Source of the DNA: an uncultured Spirochaetaceae bacterium
GTDB lineage: Bacteria > Spirochaetota > Spirochaetia > Treponematales > Treponemataceae
Length of the DNA: 6,976 nt
Direction: 5' to 3'
Assembly (NCBI GenBank): GCA_902797925.1
Contig: CADBUT010000250.1
Span: 1-6,976 of the forward strand
In this document: positions 1-6,065 of the stretch, piece by piece
Numbering within the stretch: the stretch's first letter is position 1
How the letters are laid out: every line of letters starts with the position of its first letter
Notes under the pieces: generated by a model
Told to the model about the DNA's origin: nothing
Database searches by the model: none
Seen by the model: the letters and a program-made list of their open reading frames with translations, nothing else
Translations under genes and position numbers: made by a program

Positions 1-561
1 GAAGCTGAAGTTAAGGCAAAGCAGGAGCTTGAAGTTACAAAGCGCATCATGGCAAGTCTTAACACAATCGCCACGCTGCTGATTTCTTCGGAGCTTGGCA
101 CTTTTGATGAGCGGCTTGTAAAAGTGCTTGCCGTTATTGCGTCTTCGCTTAATCTTGATTCTGTTGCAATATGGCGCATTGACAACGACGATAAAGGCGA
201 AGTGTACTCAACCTGCCTTTATTCTTGGGCTGTCGCAGGCATGCCAAAGAATGATTCTATCAGAAAAAAAAGCGACATTACTAAAGAAGAAGCTGACCGC
301 TGGTATGACACGATGAAGAAAAACCGCTCATTTATTACAAGCCTTAATAAAGCGGCAAATGAAAAAGATAAGCAGGCTTTGCAGCGGTACGACTTTTTTT
401 CAATTTATATGCTTCCGATTCATATCGACGGAACTTTATGGGGTTATTTTGAGCTTGCTGATGCGACCCAGGAGCTTAATTTCTCTGAACAGCAGGCAGG
501 TCTTTTAAAGATGAATGCCCAGCTAATAAGCCTGAGCATTCAGGAACGTCTTAAAAAGTAA
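1..561 (+). CDS. GAF-domain signalling protein, C-terminal part (5' end cut by window)
   Basis: The frame is open from base 1 and gives 186 residues before the TAA stop at 559-561. An ATG at 49 is in frame, but the 16 codons before it already read as a charged helix (EAEVKAKQELEVTKRI). The gene therefore almost certainly starts outside the window and ATG 49 is internal. That charged stretch looks like the coiled-coil linker that joins sensory modules. The rest resembles a GAF domain: an N-terminal helix (LNTIATLLISSE), a strand of the type DSVAIWRID, a central helical part rich in Lys and Asp, then the strands FFSIYMLPIHIDG and LWGYFELAD and a C-terminal helix ending LSIQERLKK. GAF domains bind small ligands or mediate dimerisation in cytoplasmic sensors. 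No kinase, cyclase or methyl-accepting domain follows, so any output domain must lie upstream. The ligand is unknown. The fold call is fairly secure, but the function of the whole protein cannot be judged. Confidence 0.72.
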   Translation, partial: EAEVKAKQELEVTKRIMASLNTIATLLISSELGTFDERLVKVLAVIASSLNLDSVAIWRIDNDDKGEVYSTCLYSWAVAGMPKNDSIRKKSDITKEEADRWYDTMKKNRSFITSLNKAANEKDKQALQRYDFFSIYMLPIHIDGTLWGYFELADATQELNFSEQQAGLLKMNAQLISLSIQERLKK

Positions 562-613
562 ACCCGTAAAAAAGGAATGAAATCAATTATAGATTTGCGG
601 TTAATGGAAGTGT

Positions 614-696
614 CTGCGTAGTCAGATTTTAGGACGCAAATTACATGAGCACCGCAGGTACGAATCTAATTTGCGGAATGGAATCTGACTACGCAG
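614..696. repeat. Nested palindrome with 15-bp outer and 9-bp inner stems
   Basis: CTGCGTAGTCAGATT at 614-628 is a perfect inverted repeat of AATCTGACTACGCAG at 682-696. Inside it, CGCAAATTA at 635-643 pairs with TAATTTGCG at 667-675. The two stems are joined by possible G-U and A-U pairs (629-631 with 679-681) and a 3x3 purine loop, GGA opposite GAA, that could form sheared G-A pairs. The central loop is about 23 bases. The element sits between two convergent genes. On the plus strand it is followed by CTTTTGTATT, so it may act as a weak terminator for the GAF gene. On the minus strand no T-run follows the stem. It could instead be a dispersed palindromic repeat or a structured RNA. Confidence 0.8.
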
Positions 697-703
697 CTTT
701 TGT
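614..703 (+). terminator. Possible terminator of the GAF gene, formed by the nested palindrome
   Basis: The 15-bp GC-containing stem closing at 696 is followed by CTTTTGT at 697-703, a short and interrupted T-run. It lies 52 bases after the GAF gene stop. The very long loop and internal second stem are not typical of a compact intrinsic terminator, so this role is only possible. For the convergent nhaC transcript the same stem lacks a T-tract. Confidence 0.4.
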
Positions 704-723
704 ATTAGTCTAAAATTATGTCC

Positions 724-2211
724 TTAGTTTTCGTTCTTTTTGAAAAACCAGCACATAACGCAGATAAGCGCAGCTCCAAGTATCAGAGGAATAACAGCAT
801 TGTGTACAAAGCCTGCAACAATGTAGCAGATAAACGAAATTATCGCTGTGCTGAGCGCGTAAGGCAGCTGGGTTGAAACATGGTTCACGTGGTTGCACTG
901 TGCGCCCGCGCTCGACATAATCGTGGTGTCGCTGATAGGTGAGCAGTGGTCGCCACAAACAGCACCGGCCATACATGCAGAAATCGAGATAATGCGGATT
1001 GGGTCTGCAACATTCGGAAAAGCAGCAATGCAAATCGGAATAAGGATGCCGAATGTACCCCAAGAAGTGCCTGTCGCAAAAGCAAGGCCACAGGCAATAA
1101 CAAAGATAATTGCCGGCAAAAAGCTTTTTAAGCCCTGTGCGTTTGTTACAAGACCTGCAACATATTCTTTTGCGCCGAGCGAGTCTGTCATTCCCTTCAA
1201 AGTCCATGCAAGAACAAGAATCAGAATTGCCGGAACCATCGCTTTAAAGCCTTCTGGAATACAGCCCATTGCAGCAGAGAACGAAAGCACTTTTCTAAGC
1301 ATGTAGAAGAAAACCGTAATAATGAGCGCGCCGAAAGAACCGAGCGCAAGACCGACAGAAGCGTCGCTGTTTGAGAAGCCTTCAATAATATTAAAATATG
1401 CACCGCTTTCACTGCTGAAGAATCCGCCTGAATAAAGCATACCGATTACACAGCTGATTATCAGAATAAGAATAGGCACAACAAGGTCAATTACTTTGCC
1501 TTTAGAGTCTGCCGGAACAGCTTCATCGCTATTGATTATCTGTGCAGCTTTTTCAAACTTAGACATTGTGCCGAATTCAACCTTCATAAGCACAAGAGTA
1601 AACATCATCACAATAGTAAGAATTGCGTAGAAATTGAATGGAATTGCCTTGCAGAAAAGTGTAAAGCCGTTTTCGCCTTCACCTGCAAAACCCGCAACGG
1701 CGGCTGCCCAGGAACTTACAGGCGCAATAATGCAGATAGGAGCTGCGGTTGAGTCTATAAGATAGGCAAGCTTTTCTCTAGACAGACCATGTTTGTCTGT
1801 AACAGGGCGCATAACAGAGCCGACTGTCAGACAGTTAAAATAGTCATCAATAAAGATTAAAATACCAAGAATAATTGTCGCAATCTGCGCACCGGCTTTT
1901 GTCTTGATGTGCTTTTTAGCCCATTCGCCGAAAGCCGCCGAGCCGCCGGCCTTGTTCATCAGAACAACCATAATTCCCAGAACAACAAGAAAAATAAGGA
2001 TTCCGGCATTATAAGAATCCGAAAGCTGTGCAACCAGACCGTCATTAAAAATGTGTGTCAGAAAACCTGTAAATCCAGATGCTGTAGAAACTGCATAAAA
2101 AATGCCGCCGATTAAAATTCCTGCAAAAAGCGAGGAATAAACCTCTTTAAAGATTAATGCCAGCGCGATAGCAAGAATTGCCGGTATTAACGCCCAAAAT
2201 GTTCCAATCAT
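724..2211 (-). CDS. NhaC-family Na+/H+ antiporter-like membrane transporter
   Basis: This is a 495-residue, highly hydrophobic protein of the NhaC/Na_H_antiporter superfamily. Family members are inner-membrane secondary carriers that exchange sodium (or, in some relatives, organic acids or amino acids) against protons or a related solute. Conserved-looking blocks are IDDYFNCLTVGSVMRPV at about 121-137, the STAAPICIIAPVSSW stretch at 154-168, FATGTSWGTFGI at 378-389, and the signature GDHCSPISDTT at 420-430 followed by QCNHVNHVSTQLPY. Some 11-12 membrane segments are plausible. A hydrophilic loop at about 215-240 joins two halves. The length is normal for the family. The ATG at 2211 is preceded by AGGAG (complement of 2221-2225) with about 9 bases of spacing, which supports this start. 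The gene is divergent from the TRAP operon and convergent with the GAF gene. The exact substrate is not fixed by sequence; a Na+/H+ or malate/lactate-type exchange is possible. The symbol nhaC is not asserted because the family includes several substrates. Confidence 0.88.
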   Translation of the reverse strand: MIGTFWALIPAILAIALALIFKEVYSSLFAGILIGGIFYAVSTASGFTGFLTHIFNDGLVAQLSDSYNAGILIFLVVLGIMVVLMNKAGGSAAFGEWAKKHIKTKAGAQIATIILGILIFIDDYFNCLTVGSVMRPVTDKHGLSREKLAYLIDSTAAPICIIAPVSSWAAAVAGFAGEGENGFTLFCKAIPFNFYAILTIVMMFTLVLMKVEFGTMSKFEKAAQIINSDEAVPADSKGKVIDLVVPILILIISCVIGMLYSGGFFSSESGAYFNIIEGFSNSDASVGLALGSFGALIITVFFYMLRKVLSFSAAMGCIPEGFKAMVPAILILVLAWTLKGMTDSLGAKEYVAGLVTNAQGLKSFLPAIIFVIACGLAFATGTSWGTFGILIPICIAAFPNVADPIRIISISACMAGAVCGDHCSPISDTTIMSSAGAQCNHVNHVSTQLPYALSTAIISFICYIVAGFVHNAVIPLILGAALICVMCWFFKKNEN

Positions 2212-2243
2212 TTTGTGTTTCTCCTGTAATAAGAATCAGAAAT

Positions 2244-2252
2244 ATTCTAACA
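2244..2252 (-). promoter_or_regulatory. Candidate extended -10 promoter for the antiporter gene
   Basis: Read on the minus strand, the sequence is TGTTAGAAT: a TAGAAT -10 box (one mismatch to TATAAT) preceded by a TGn extension. No good -35 box lies at 16-18 bases, which suits an extended -10 promoter. Transcription would start near 2237, leaving a leader of about 25 bases that contains the AGGAG ribosome-binding site. It is inferred from sequence only. Confidence 0.5.
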
Positions 2253-2271
2253 CAAAACGCTCATGTTTTGT
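2252..2271. promoter_or_regulatory. Inverted repeat ACAAAAC-N6-GTTTTGT, candidate operator
   Basis: ACAAAAC at 2252-2258 and GTTTTGT at 2265-2271 form a perfect 7-bp inverted repeat around GCTCAT. The repeat abuts the TG of the antiporter's extended -10 and occupies its -35 region, a position where a dimeric regulator could repress or activate. It lies about 50 bases upstream of the -35 box of the divergent TRAP promoter, so one protein could affect both. No regulator gene is adjacent. The stem is AT-rich and chance occurrence is possible. Confidence 0.4.
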
Positions 2272-2318
2272 TATTATTTTTTTAGCTGAAGCTGCCGCAC
2301 CAAAATTTTACAAGATGG

Positions 2319-2348
2319 TTGAATAAATCAACTAATCTATAGTAGAAT
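2319..2348 (+). promoter_or_regulatory. Candidate sigma-70-type promoter of the TRAP operon
   Basis: TTGAAT at 2319-2324 (four matches to TTGACA) and TAGAAT at 2343-2348 (five matches to TATAAT) are separated by 18 bases. Transcription would start near 2355, giving a leader of about 25 bases before the ATG at 2380. The leader holds a strong GGAGG at 2371-2375. Just after the -10, AGATAT-T-ATATCT (2351-2363) forms a small palindrome at the likely start site. Confidence 0.55.
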
Positions 2349-2379
2349 AGAGATATTATATCTTTTATATGGAGGATTT

Positions 2380-3339
2380 ATGAAAAAGCTTTTTTCACTT
2401 ACAGCAGCTGTTTTGTTGGCTTCGGTTATATTGGGCGGTTGTTCAAAAGCCAATGCAAAGAAAGACTACATTCTGGCTACTGGTGGTACAAGCGGTACTT
2501 ATTATCCTTTTGGCGGAGCAATTGCCAATATCTGGAATTCTAAAATTGCTAACATGAATGTTACAGCACAGGCAACTGGTGCTTCTGCTGAAAACCTTCG
2601 TCTTATCAATAAAGGTGAAGCTGAATATGCAATCGTTCAGAACGACGTTATGGACTATGCCTATAACGGCAAAGACTTGTTTGACGGCGAGAAGCTTCCT
2701 AATATCATGACAATCGGAACATTGTATCCTGAAGTTGTTCAGATTGCAGTTTCTAAAGACAGCGGTATCAAATCAGTTGCTGATTTTAAAGGCAAGCGCA
2801 TTTCTGTAGGTGATGCAGGTTCAGGCGTAGAATTCAACGCAAAGCAGATTATGGAAGGCTACGGCATTACATTTGACGACATCAGAAAGAGCAATCTTTC
2901 ATTCAAGGAATCAGCAGAAGCAATTCAGAACGGCACACTCGACGGCTGCTTTATCACAGCCGGTGTTCCTAACTCAGCATTGCAGGAACTTGCTTTTACA
3001 GCAGGTCTGCTTCTTATTCCTGTTGACGGTTCTGCAGCTGACGCAATCTGCGCAAAATACGGTTACTATACAAAGACTGTAATTCCTGCTGACACATACA
3101 AAGGCACTTCAACAGATACACCGGCTCTTGCTATAAAGGCTACACTCGCAGTTAATTCAAAACTTGACGAAGAAACTGTTTACGAGATGACAAAAGCTTT
3201 GTTTGATAATCTGCCTATTCTTGGAACAGCCCATGCAAAAGGCAAGGAAGTTTCTTTGGAAAGTGCAGTTACAGGCGTTTCTGTTCCGTTCCATCCGGGT
3301 GCAGTTAAATATTTCAAAGAAAAGGGTTTGATGAACTAA
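2380..3339 (+). CDS. TAXI-family TRAP transporter substrate-binding lipoprotein
   Basis: This 319-residue protein starts with a lipoprotein signal: MKK, a hydrophobic core, then lipobox LGGC with the lipidated Cys at residue 21. The mature protein would be membrane-anchored outside the inner membrane, where it captures substrate for the TRAP permease. After the linker comes ILATGGTSGTYYPFGGAIA (31-49), the hallmark of the TAXI (TRAP-associated extracytoplasmic immunogenic) family. Next come NLRLINKGEAEYAIVQNDV (72-90), SVADFKGKRISVGDAGSGVE (132-151) and the DGCFITAGVPNSAL stretch at 188-201, in the order expected of a two-lobed type-II-like binding protein. The length is typical. The start is supported by GGAGG 4 bases before the ATG. 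It leads a three-gene operon with DUF1850 and fused permease genes. The substrate is not readable from sequence. A Thermus TAXI protein binds glutamate/glutamine and others are linked to C5 acids, so a dicarboxylate or amino acid is a fair guess only. Confidence 0.93.
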   Translation: MKKLFSLTAAVLLASVILGGCSKANAKKDYILATGGTSGTYYPFGGAIANIWNSKIANMNVTAQATGASAENLRLINKGEAEYAIVQNDVMDYAYNGKDLFDGEKLPNIMTIGTLYPEVVQIAVSKDSGIKSVADFKGKRISVGDAGSGVEFNAKQIMEGYGITFDDIRKSNLSFKESAEAIQNGTLDGCFITAGVPNSALQELAFTAGLLLIPVDGSAADAICAKYGYYTKTVIPADTYKGTSTDTPALAIKATLAVNSKLDEETVYEMTKALFDNLPILGTAHAKGKEVSLESAVTGVSVPFHPGAVKYFKEKGLMN

Positions 3340-3364
3340 GCAATAAACTTAGTCGTTTAATTCG

Positions 3365-3412
3365 AAAGACACATGCTGGTTTTGCTTTAACGCAGAACCG
3401 CGTGTGCTTTTA
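3365..3412 (+). terminator. Intercistronic hairpin between binding-protein and DUF1850 genes (attenuating terminator or mRNA stabiliser)
   Basis: CACATGCTGGTTTTGC (3370-3385) pairs with GCAGAACCGCGTGTG (3392-3406) around a TTTAAC loop, with two G-U pairs and one bulged T at 3377. AAAG before the stem can also pair with CTTTT after it. A short T-run (3408-3411) follows, interrupted by A. It lies 30 bases after the binding-protein stop and 13 bases before the next ATG. Partial termination or 3'-end protection here would keep the binding protein in excess of the membrane subunits, as is common for solute-binding-protein operons. Confidence 0.65.
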
Positions 3413-3424
3413 TAAGTTCAGATT

Positions 3425-3949
3425 ATGTTAAAAAAAGTATTAATTGTTTTTTTGCTGGTTTTTGCAGGAGTTTTGTTTTTTGCTCCGATAAAACCTGTTC
3501 TTTCTATCAGCAGTAGAAAAAATAATTCCGAAAAGTATTTTATAGGCACTGCCAGAATGGAAGGCTTTGAAATTGCCTATACACACTCAGTTAATAAGGG
3601 CAGAGTTCACGATTTCTACGATATACAAAAAACTGAGGGGCTTCTGCTTACTGGCACACGTTTTGTTTCTTATGGAGCCGGAATACCTGAACCGGGGGAA
3701 ATGCCCGGCAGTCAGTTTCGGGTTACAGAAGACGGCTATGAAATAGTGAATATCAACAGAGAAGTAGACCGGCTTGTTATGGCAGTGGGCCTAATTGCAA
3801 ATCATACAATTACGTTCCGGTTTTATAAAAATGATAACGTACCTGCCGCGCACAAATACAAAATGGCTGATTTGTTTGCACCGCAGACGAGCATAATTTT
3901 GGAAAAAAAGAGAGTTTCTCTGCTTTCATATATATTACACAAGTTATAA
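3425..3949 (+). CDS. DUF1850 family protein of a TRAP (TAXI) operon
   Basis: This is a 174-residue protein with one N-terminal hydrophobic segment (about 4-22, LKKVLIVFLLVFAGVLFF). The segment is either an uncleaved anchor or a signal peptide, so the rest probably faces the periplasm. The body carries the DUF1850 pattern: EIAYTHSVNKGRVHDFYDI at about 49-67 (conserved HSV...V...Y element) and TRFVSYGAGIPE at 78-89. Genes of this family are repeatedly found between the TAXI binding protein and the fused permease, which is the order here. Its role is unknown; an accessory or assembly function for the transporter is only inference. The ATG at 3425 has no clear ribosome-binding site and follows the hairpin at 3370-3406 closely, so translation may be weak. 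Its stop TAA overlaps the ribosome-binding site of the permease gene, indicating coupling. The family call rests on motif memory plus strong context. Confidence 0.85.
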   Translation: MLKKVLIVFLLVFAGVLFFAPIKPVLSISSRKNNSEKYFIGTARMEGFEIAYTHSVNKGRVHDFYDIQKTEGLLLTGTRFVSYGAGIPEPGEMPGSQFRVTEDGYEIVNINREVDRLVMAVGLIANHTITFRFYKNDNVPAAHKYKMADLFAPQTSIILEKKRVSLLSYILHKL

Positions 3950-3962
3950 GGGGAAATGAGTG
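3949..3962 (+). promoter_or_regulatory. Ribosome-binding site deciding a GTG start for the permease
   Basis: AGGGG at 3949-3953 overlaps the last base of the upstream stop and stands 6 bases before GTG 3960. An ATG at 3956 is only 2 bases from it and opens a frame of ten codons that ends at 3988. The spacing and long frame favour the GTG as the true start. Confidence 0.6.
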
Positions 3963-6014
3963 GGAGATTTAAACCAGACACCGATTGACGCTCAAGAGCC
4001 GCAGCCTTCAAGCGGTCCGATTGAGAATATCCTTCCGACATCGAATGAGGAAGAAATCAAGGAGCTGATGCAGAACCTTGACAGGGAACAGGCTTACCGC
4101 GAGCATAAATGCTGGCGTCAGTATGTGACCGTCATAATTTCTGTTGTGTTCGTGTTTTTTCAGCTTTATGCAACTTTGTCAGGCAAAATAACTGCCCAGA
4201 TTCTCCGCGCAACACACCTTGCGTTTGTACAGCTTCTGGCGTTTCTGCTTTTTCCGGCAACAAAGAAAATGCCGAAGAATACTCTGCCATGGTATGATGT
4301 TCTGCTTGGTCTTGCCGGTGCCGCCTGCTGGTTGTATATCGTCATCAACTTTCAGGAGCTTGTGCGCCGTTCCGGCAACAATACTGTTCTTGATATTGCA
4401 ATAGCTATAATCGGAATAATCATTTTGTTTGAGAGCTGCCGCCGCATTGTCGGCTTGCCCATCATGATTATTGCGGGCTGTTTTGTGCTTTATGCGTTCG
4501 CTGGCAAGATGCTGCCGGGCTTTCTGCACCACCGCGGCTATTCGCTGCAGCGCGTTGTGTGCCATCTTTTCTATAATACAGAAGGAATTATGGGCACGCC
4601 TATTGGTGCATGTTCAACGTTCATCTTTTTGTTTATTCTGTTTGGTGCGCTGCTTGAAAAAACCGGCATCGGCCATTTCTTTATTGATGTGTGCAACGCC
4701 ATTGCGGGCGGTGCTTCCGGTGGCCCTGCAAAAGTTGCGGTGCTTTCAAGCGCGTTGCTCGGCACTGTTTCGGGCAGCTCTGTTTCAAACACAGTCGGCT
4801 CAGGCAGCTTTACAATTCCTATGATGAAAAAGCTTGGCTACAAGCCTGAATTCGCCGGTGCGGTAGAAGCTTCTGCCTCAACTGGCGGCCAGCTTATGCC
4901 GCCGATTATGGGCGCAGCCGCGTTCCTCATGGCAGAAAGCATCGGCGTTCCGTATGTCACAATCGTAAAGGCCGCTATCGTTCCGGCTGTGCTTTATTTT
5001 GCAGGCATTTTCATTACAGTTCATCTTGAAGCAAAAAAGCTTGGCCTTAAAGGCTTGCCTCGCGAAGAATTGCCGAAATTTTTACCGCTTTTCTTGCGCC
5101 GCGGCTACATGATTCTTCCGCTTTTTGTCATAATCTATTTTCTCTGTGCCGGAAAAACTGCCGTTTTTGCAGCTTTGATGGGCATTGTTGCTTGTCTTGT
5201 TATCGGAATCGGCGTTTCAATTTCAGACCTTGCGCTTGGCAGAAAGCCGACATTCGGCTCAAAAGACTTGATTGATGTTATGTGCGCTGCCGCAAGAAAC
5301 ATCATCAGCGTCGCAATTGCTTGTGCAATGGCCGGAATCATCATCGGCATTGTTACGCTTACAGGCATCGGCCTTAAGCTTGGCGCAGGGCTTGTTTCGC
5401 TTGCCCACGGAAAACTGCTGCTTACGTTGATTTTTACGATGCTCGCTTCGATTATTCTTGGCATGGGTGCGCCGACTACAGCAAACTATCTCATTACTTC
5501 AACAATCACTGCCGGTGCAATCATCACATGCCTTTACGGCGGTGCAGACATTCAGCCTGTTATGATGTTGCCGGCTCACATGTTCGCGTTCTACTTCGGC
5601 ATCATCGCTGACGTTACGCCGCCTGTTGCGCTTGCAGCCATAGCCGGCGCGGCGATAGCGAAAGGCAAGCCGATGAAAACCGCTATAAACGCCACAAAAC
5701 TTGCAATCGGCGCGTTCATCGTTCCGTATATGTTCGTCTACAATCCGCAGATGCTCATGATTAACGCTTCTGCTCTTTCAGTTATTTTCATCTGCGCCAC
5801 GGCGTTAATCGGCATGTTCGGCATCAGCGTTGCGCTTGAAGGCTACGGCTTTAGAAACGCTTCTGTTGTGCAGCGGCTGCTGTTCGCCGTCGCCGGTTTC
5901 TTGTGCGTCATTCCTGAAACAAAAACTGACATTGTGGGTCTTATCATGATGGCGGTGCTTATAGCTTATCAGCTTGTGCGCAATTCAATTGAAAGAAAGC
6001 GCGCTGTAAATTAA
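3960..6014 (+). CDS. TRAP transporter permease, fused 4TM/12TM (DctQ-DctM type)
   Basis: This 684-residue integral inner-membrane protein is the carrier part of the TAXI-TRAP system and moves substrate received from the binding lipoprotein. It begins with about 55 soluble, acidic residues and then hydrophobic helices at about 57-72, 84-99, 112-130, 142-158 and 165-181, forming the small-subunit (DctQ-like) part. From about 210 the large (DctM-like) part carries GTVSGSSVSNTVGSGSFT (268-285), ASASTGGQLMPPIMGAAAF (304-322), a second inverted half with GMGAPTTANYLITS (501-514), and FGIIADVTPPVALAA (546-560). The paired SGS/TTAN segments with PP motifs are the helix hairpins that hold ions and substrate in this family. 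The length is near that of other fused TRAP permeases. The start is GTG with a ribosome-binding site overlapping the end of the DUF1850 gene 10 bases upstream, so the two are probably translationally coupled. Ion coupling by Na+ is standard for TRAP, while TAXI systems may use H+; the sequence does not decide. Confidence 0.94.
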   Translation: MGDLNQTPIDAQEPQPSSGPIENILPTSNEEEIKELMQNLDREQAYREHKCWRQYVTVIISVVFVFFQLYATLSGKITAQILRATHLAFVQLLAFLLFPATKKMPKNTLPWYDVLLGLAGAACWLYIVINFQELVRRSGNNTVLDIAIAIIGIIILFESCRRIVGLPIMIIAGCFVLYAFAGKMLPGFLHHRGYSLQRVVCHLFYNTEGIMGTPIGACSTFIFLFILFGALLEKTGIGHFFIDVCNAIAGGASGGPAKVAVLSSALLGTVSGSSVSNTVGSGSFTIPMMKKLGYKPEFAGAVEASASTGGQLMPPIMGAAAFLMAESIGVPYVTIVKAAIVPAVLYFAGIFITVHLEAKKLGLKGLPREELPKFLPLFLRRGYMILPLFVIIYFLCAGKTAVFAALMGIVACLVIGIGVSISDLALGRKPTFGSKDLIDVMCAAARNIISVAIACAMAGIIIGIVTLTGIGLKLGAGLVSLAHGKLLLTLIFTMLASIILGMGAPTTANYLITSTITAGAIITCLYGGADIQPVMMLPAHMFAFYFGIIADVTPPVALAAIAGAAIAKGKPMKTAINATKLAIGAFIVPYMFVYNPQMLMINASALSVIFICATALIGMFGISVALEGYGFRNASVVQRLLFAVAGFLCVIPETKTDIVGLIMMAVLIAYQLVRNSIERKRAVN

Positions 6015-6034
6015 GCTTAAAAGCATAAATGAGT

Positions 6035-6065
6035 AAGCCCCGTTGTCTTGCACCGGGGCTTTTTT
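6035..6065 (+). terminator. Rho-independent terminator of the TRAP operon
   Basis: AAGCCCCG (6035-6042) pairs perfectly with CGGGGCTT (6054-6061) around an 11-base loop, and is followed by T through 6065, then ATTTTT. It lies 20 bases after the permease stop. The convergent minus-strand ANTAR gene ends inside its T-tract (stop at 6064-6066). On the minus strand the stem is followed by only two T residues (CTTACTC), so termination there would be weaker. Confidence 0.92.

Noticed and set aside
49..51. ATG as start of the GAF-domain gene
   Set aside because: The frame is open upstream to base 1 and reads as a coiled-coil linker, and no Shine-Dalgarno sequence precedes the ATG.
614..696. ANTAR-type twin-hairpin target at the nested palindrome
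   Set aside because: The element is one nested hairpin with a loop of about 23 bases, not two adjacent hairpins with six-base loops, and it lies downstream of genes rather than in a leader.
716..1207. 163-codon minus-strand reading frame
   Set aside because: It lies wholly inside the antiporter gene in another frame of the same strand; its Cys- and Arg-rich translation resembles no family and is a frame shadow.
893..1306. 137-codon plus-strand reading frame
   Set aside because: It is antisense to the conserved C-terminal half of the antiporter, with no ribosome-binding site and no recognisable domain.
4179..4565. 128-codon minus-strand frame, and the overlapping plus-strand frame at 4471-4824
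   Set aside because: Both fall inside the TRAP permease gene, whose protein is clearly conserved across this stretch.
5135..5464. 109-codon minus-strand reading frame
   Set aside because: It is antisense to the second half of the permease; its hydrophobic, Met- and Ala-rich composition mirrors the opposite strand.
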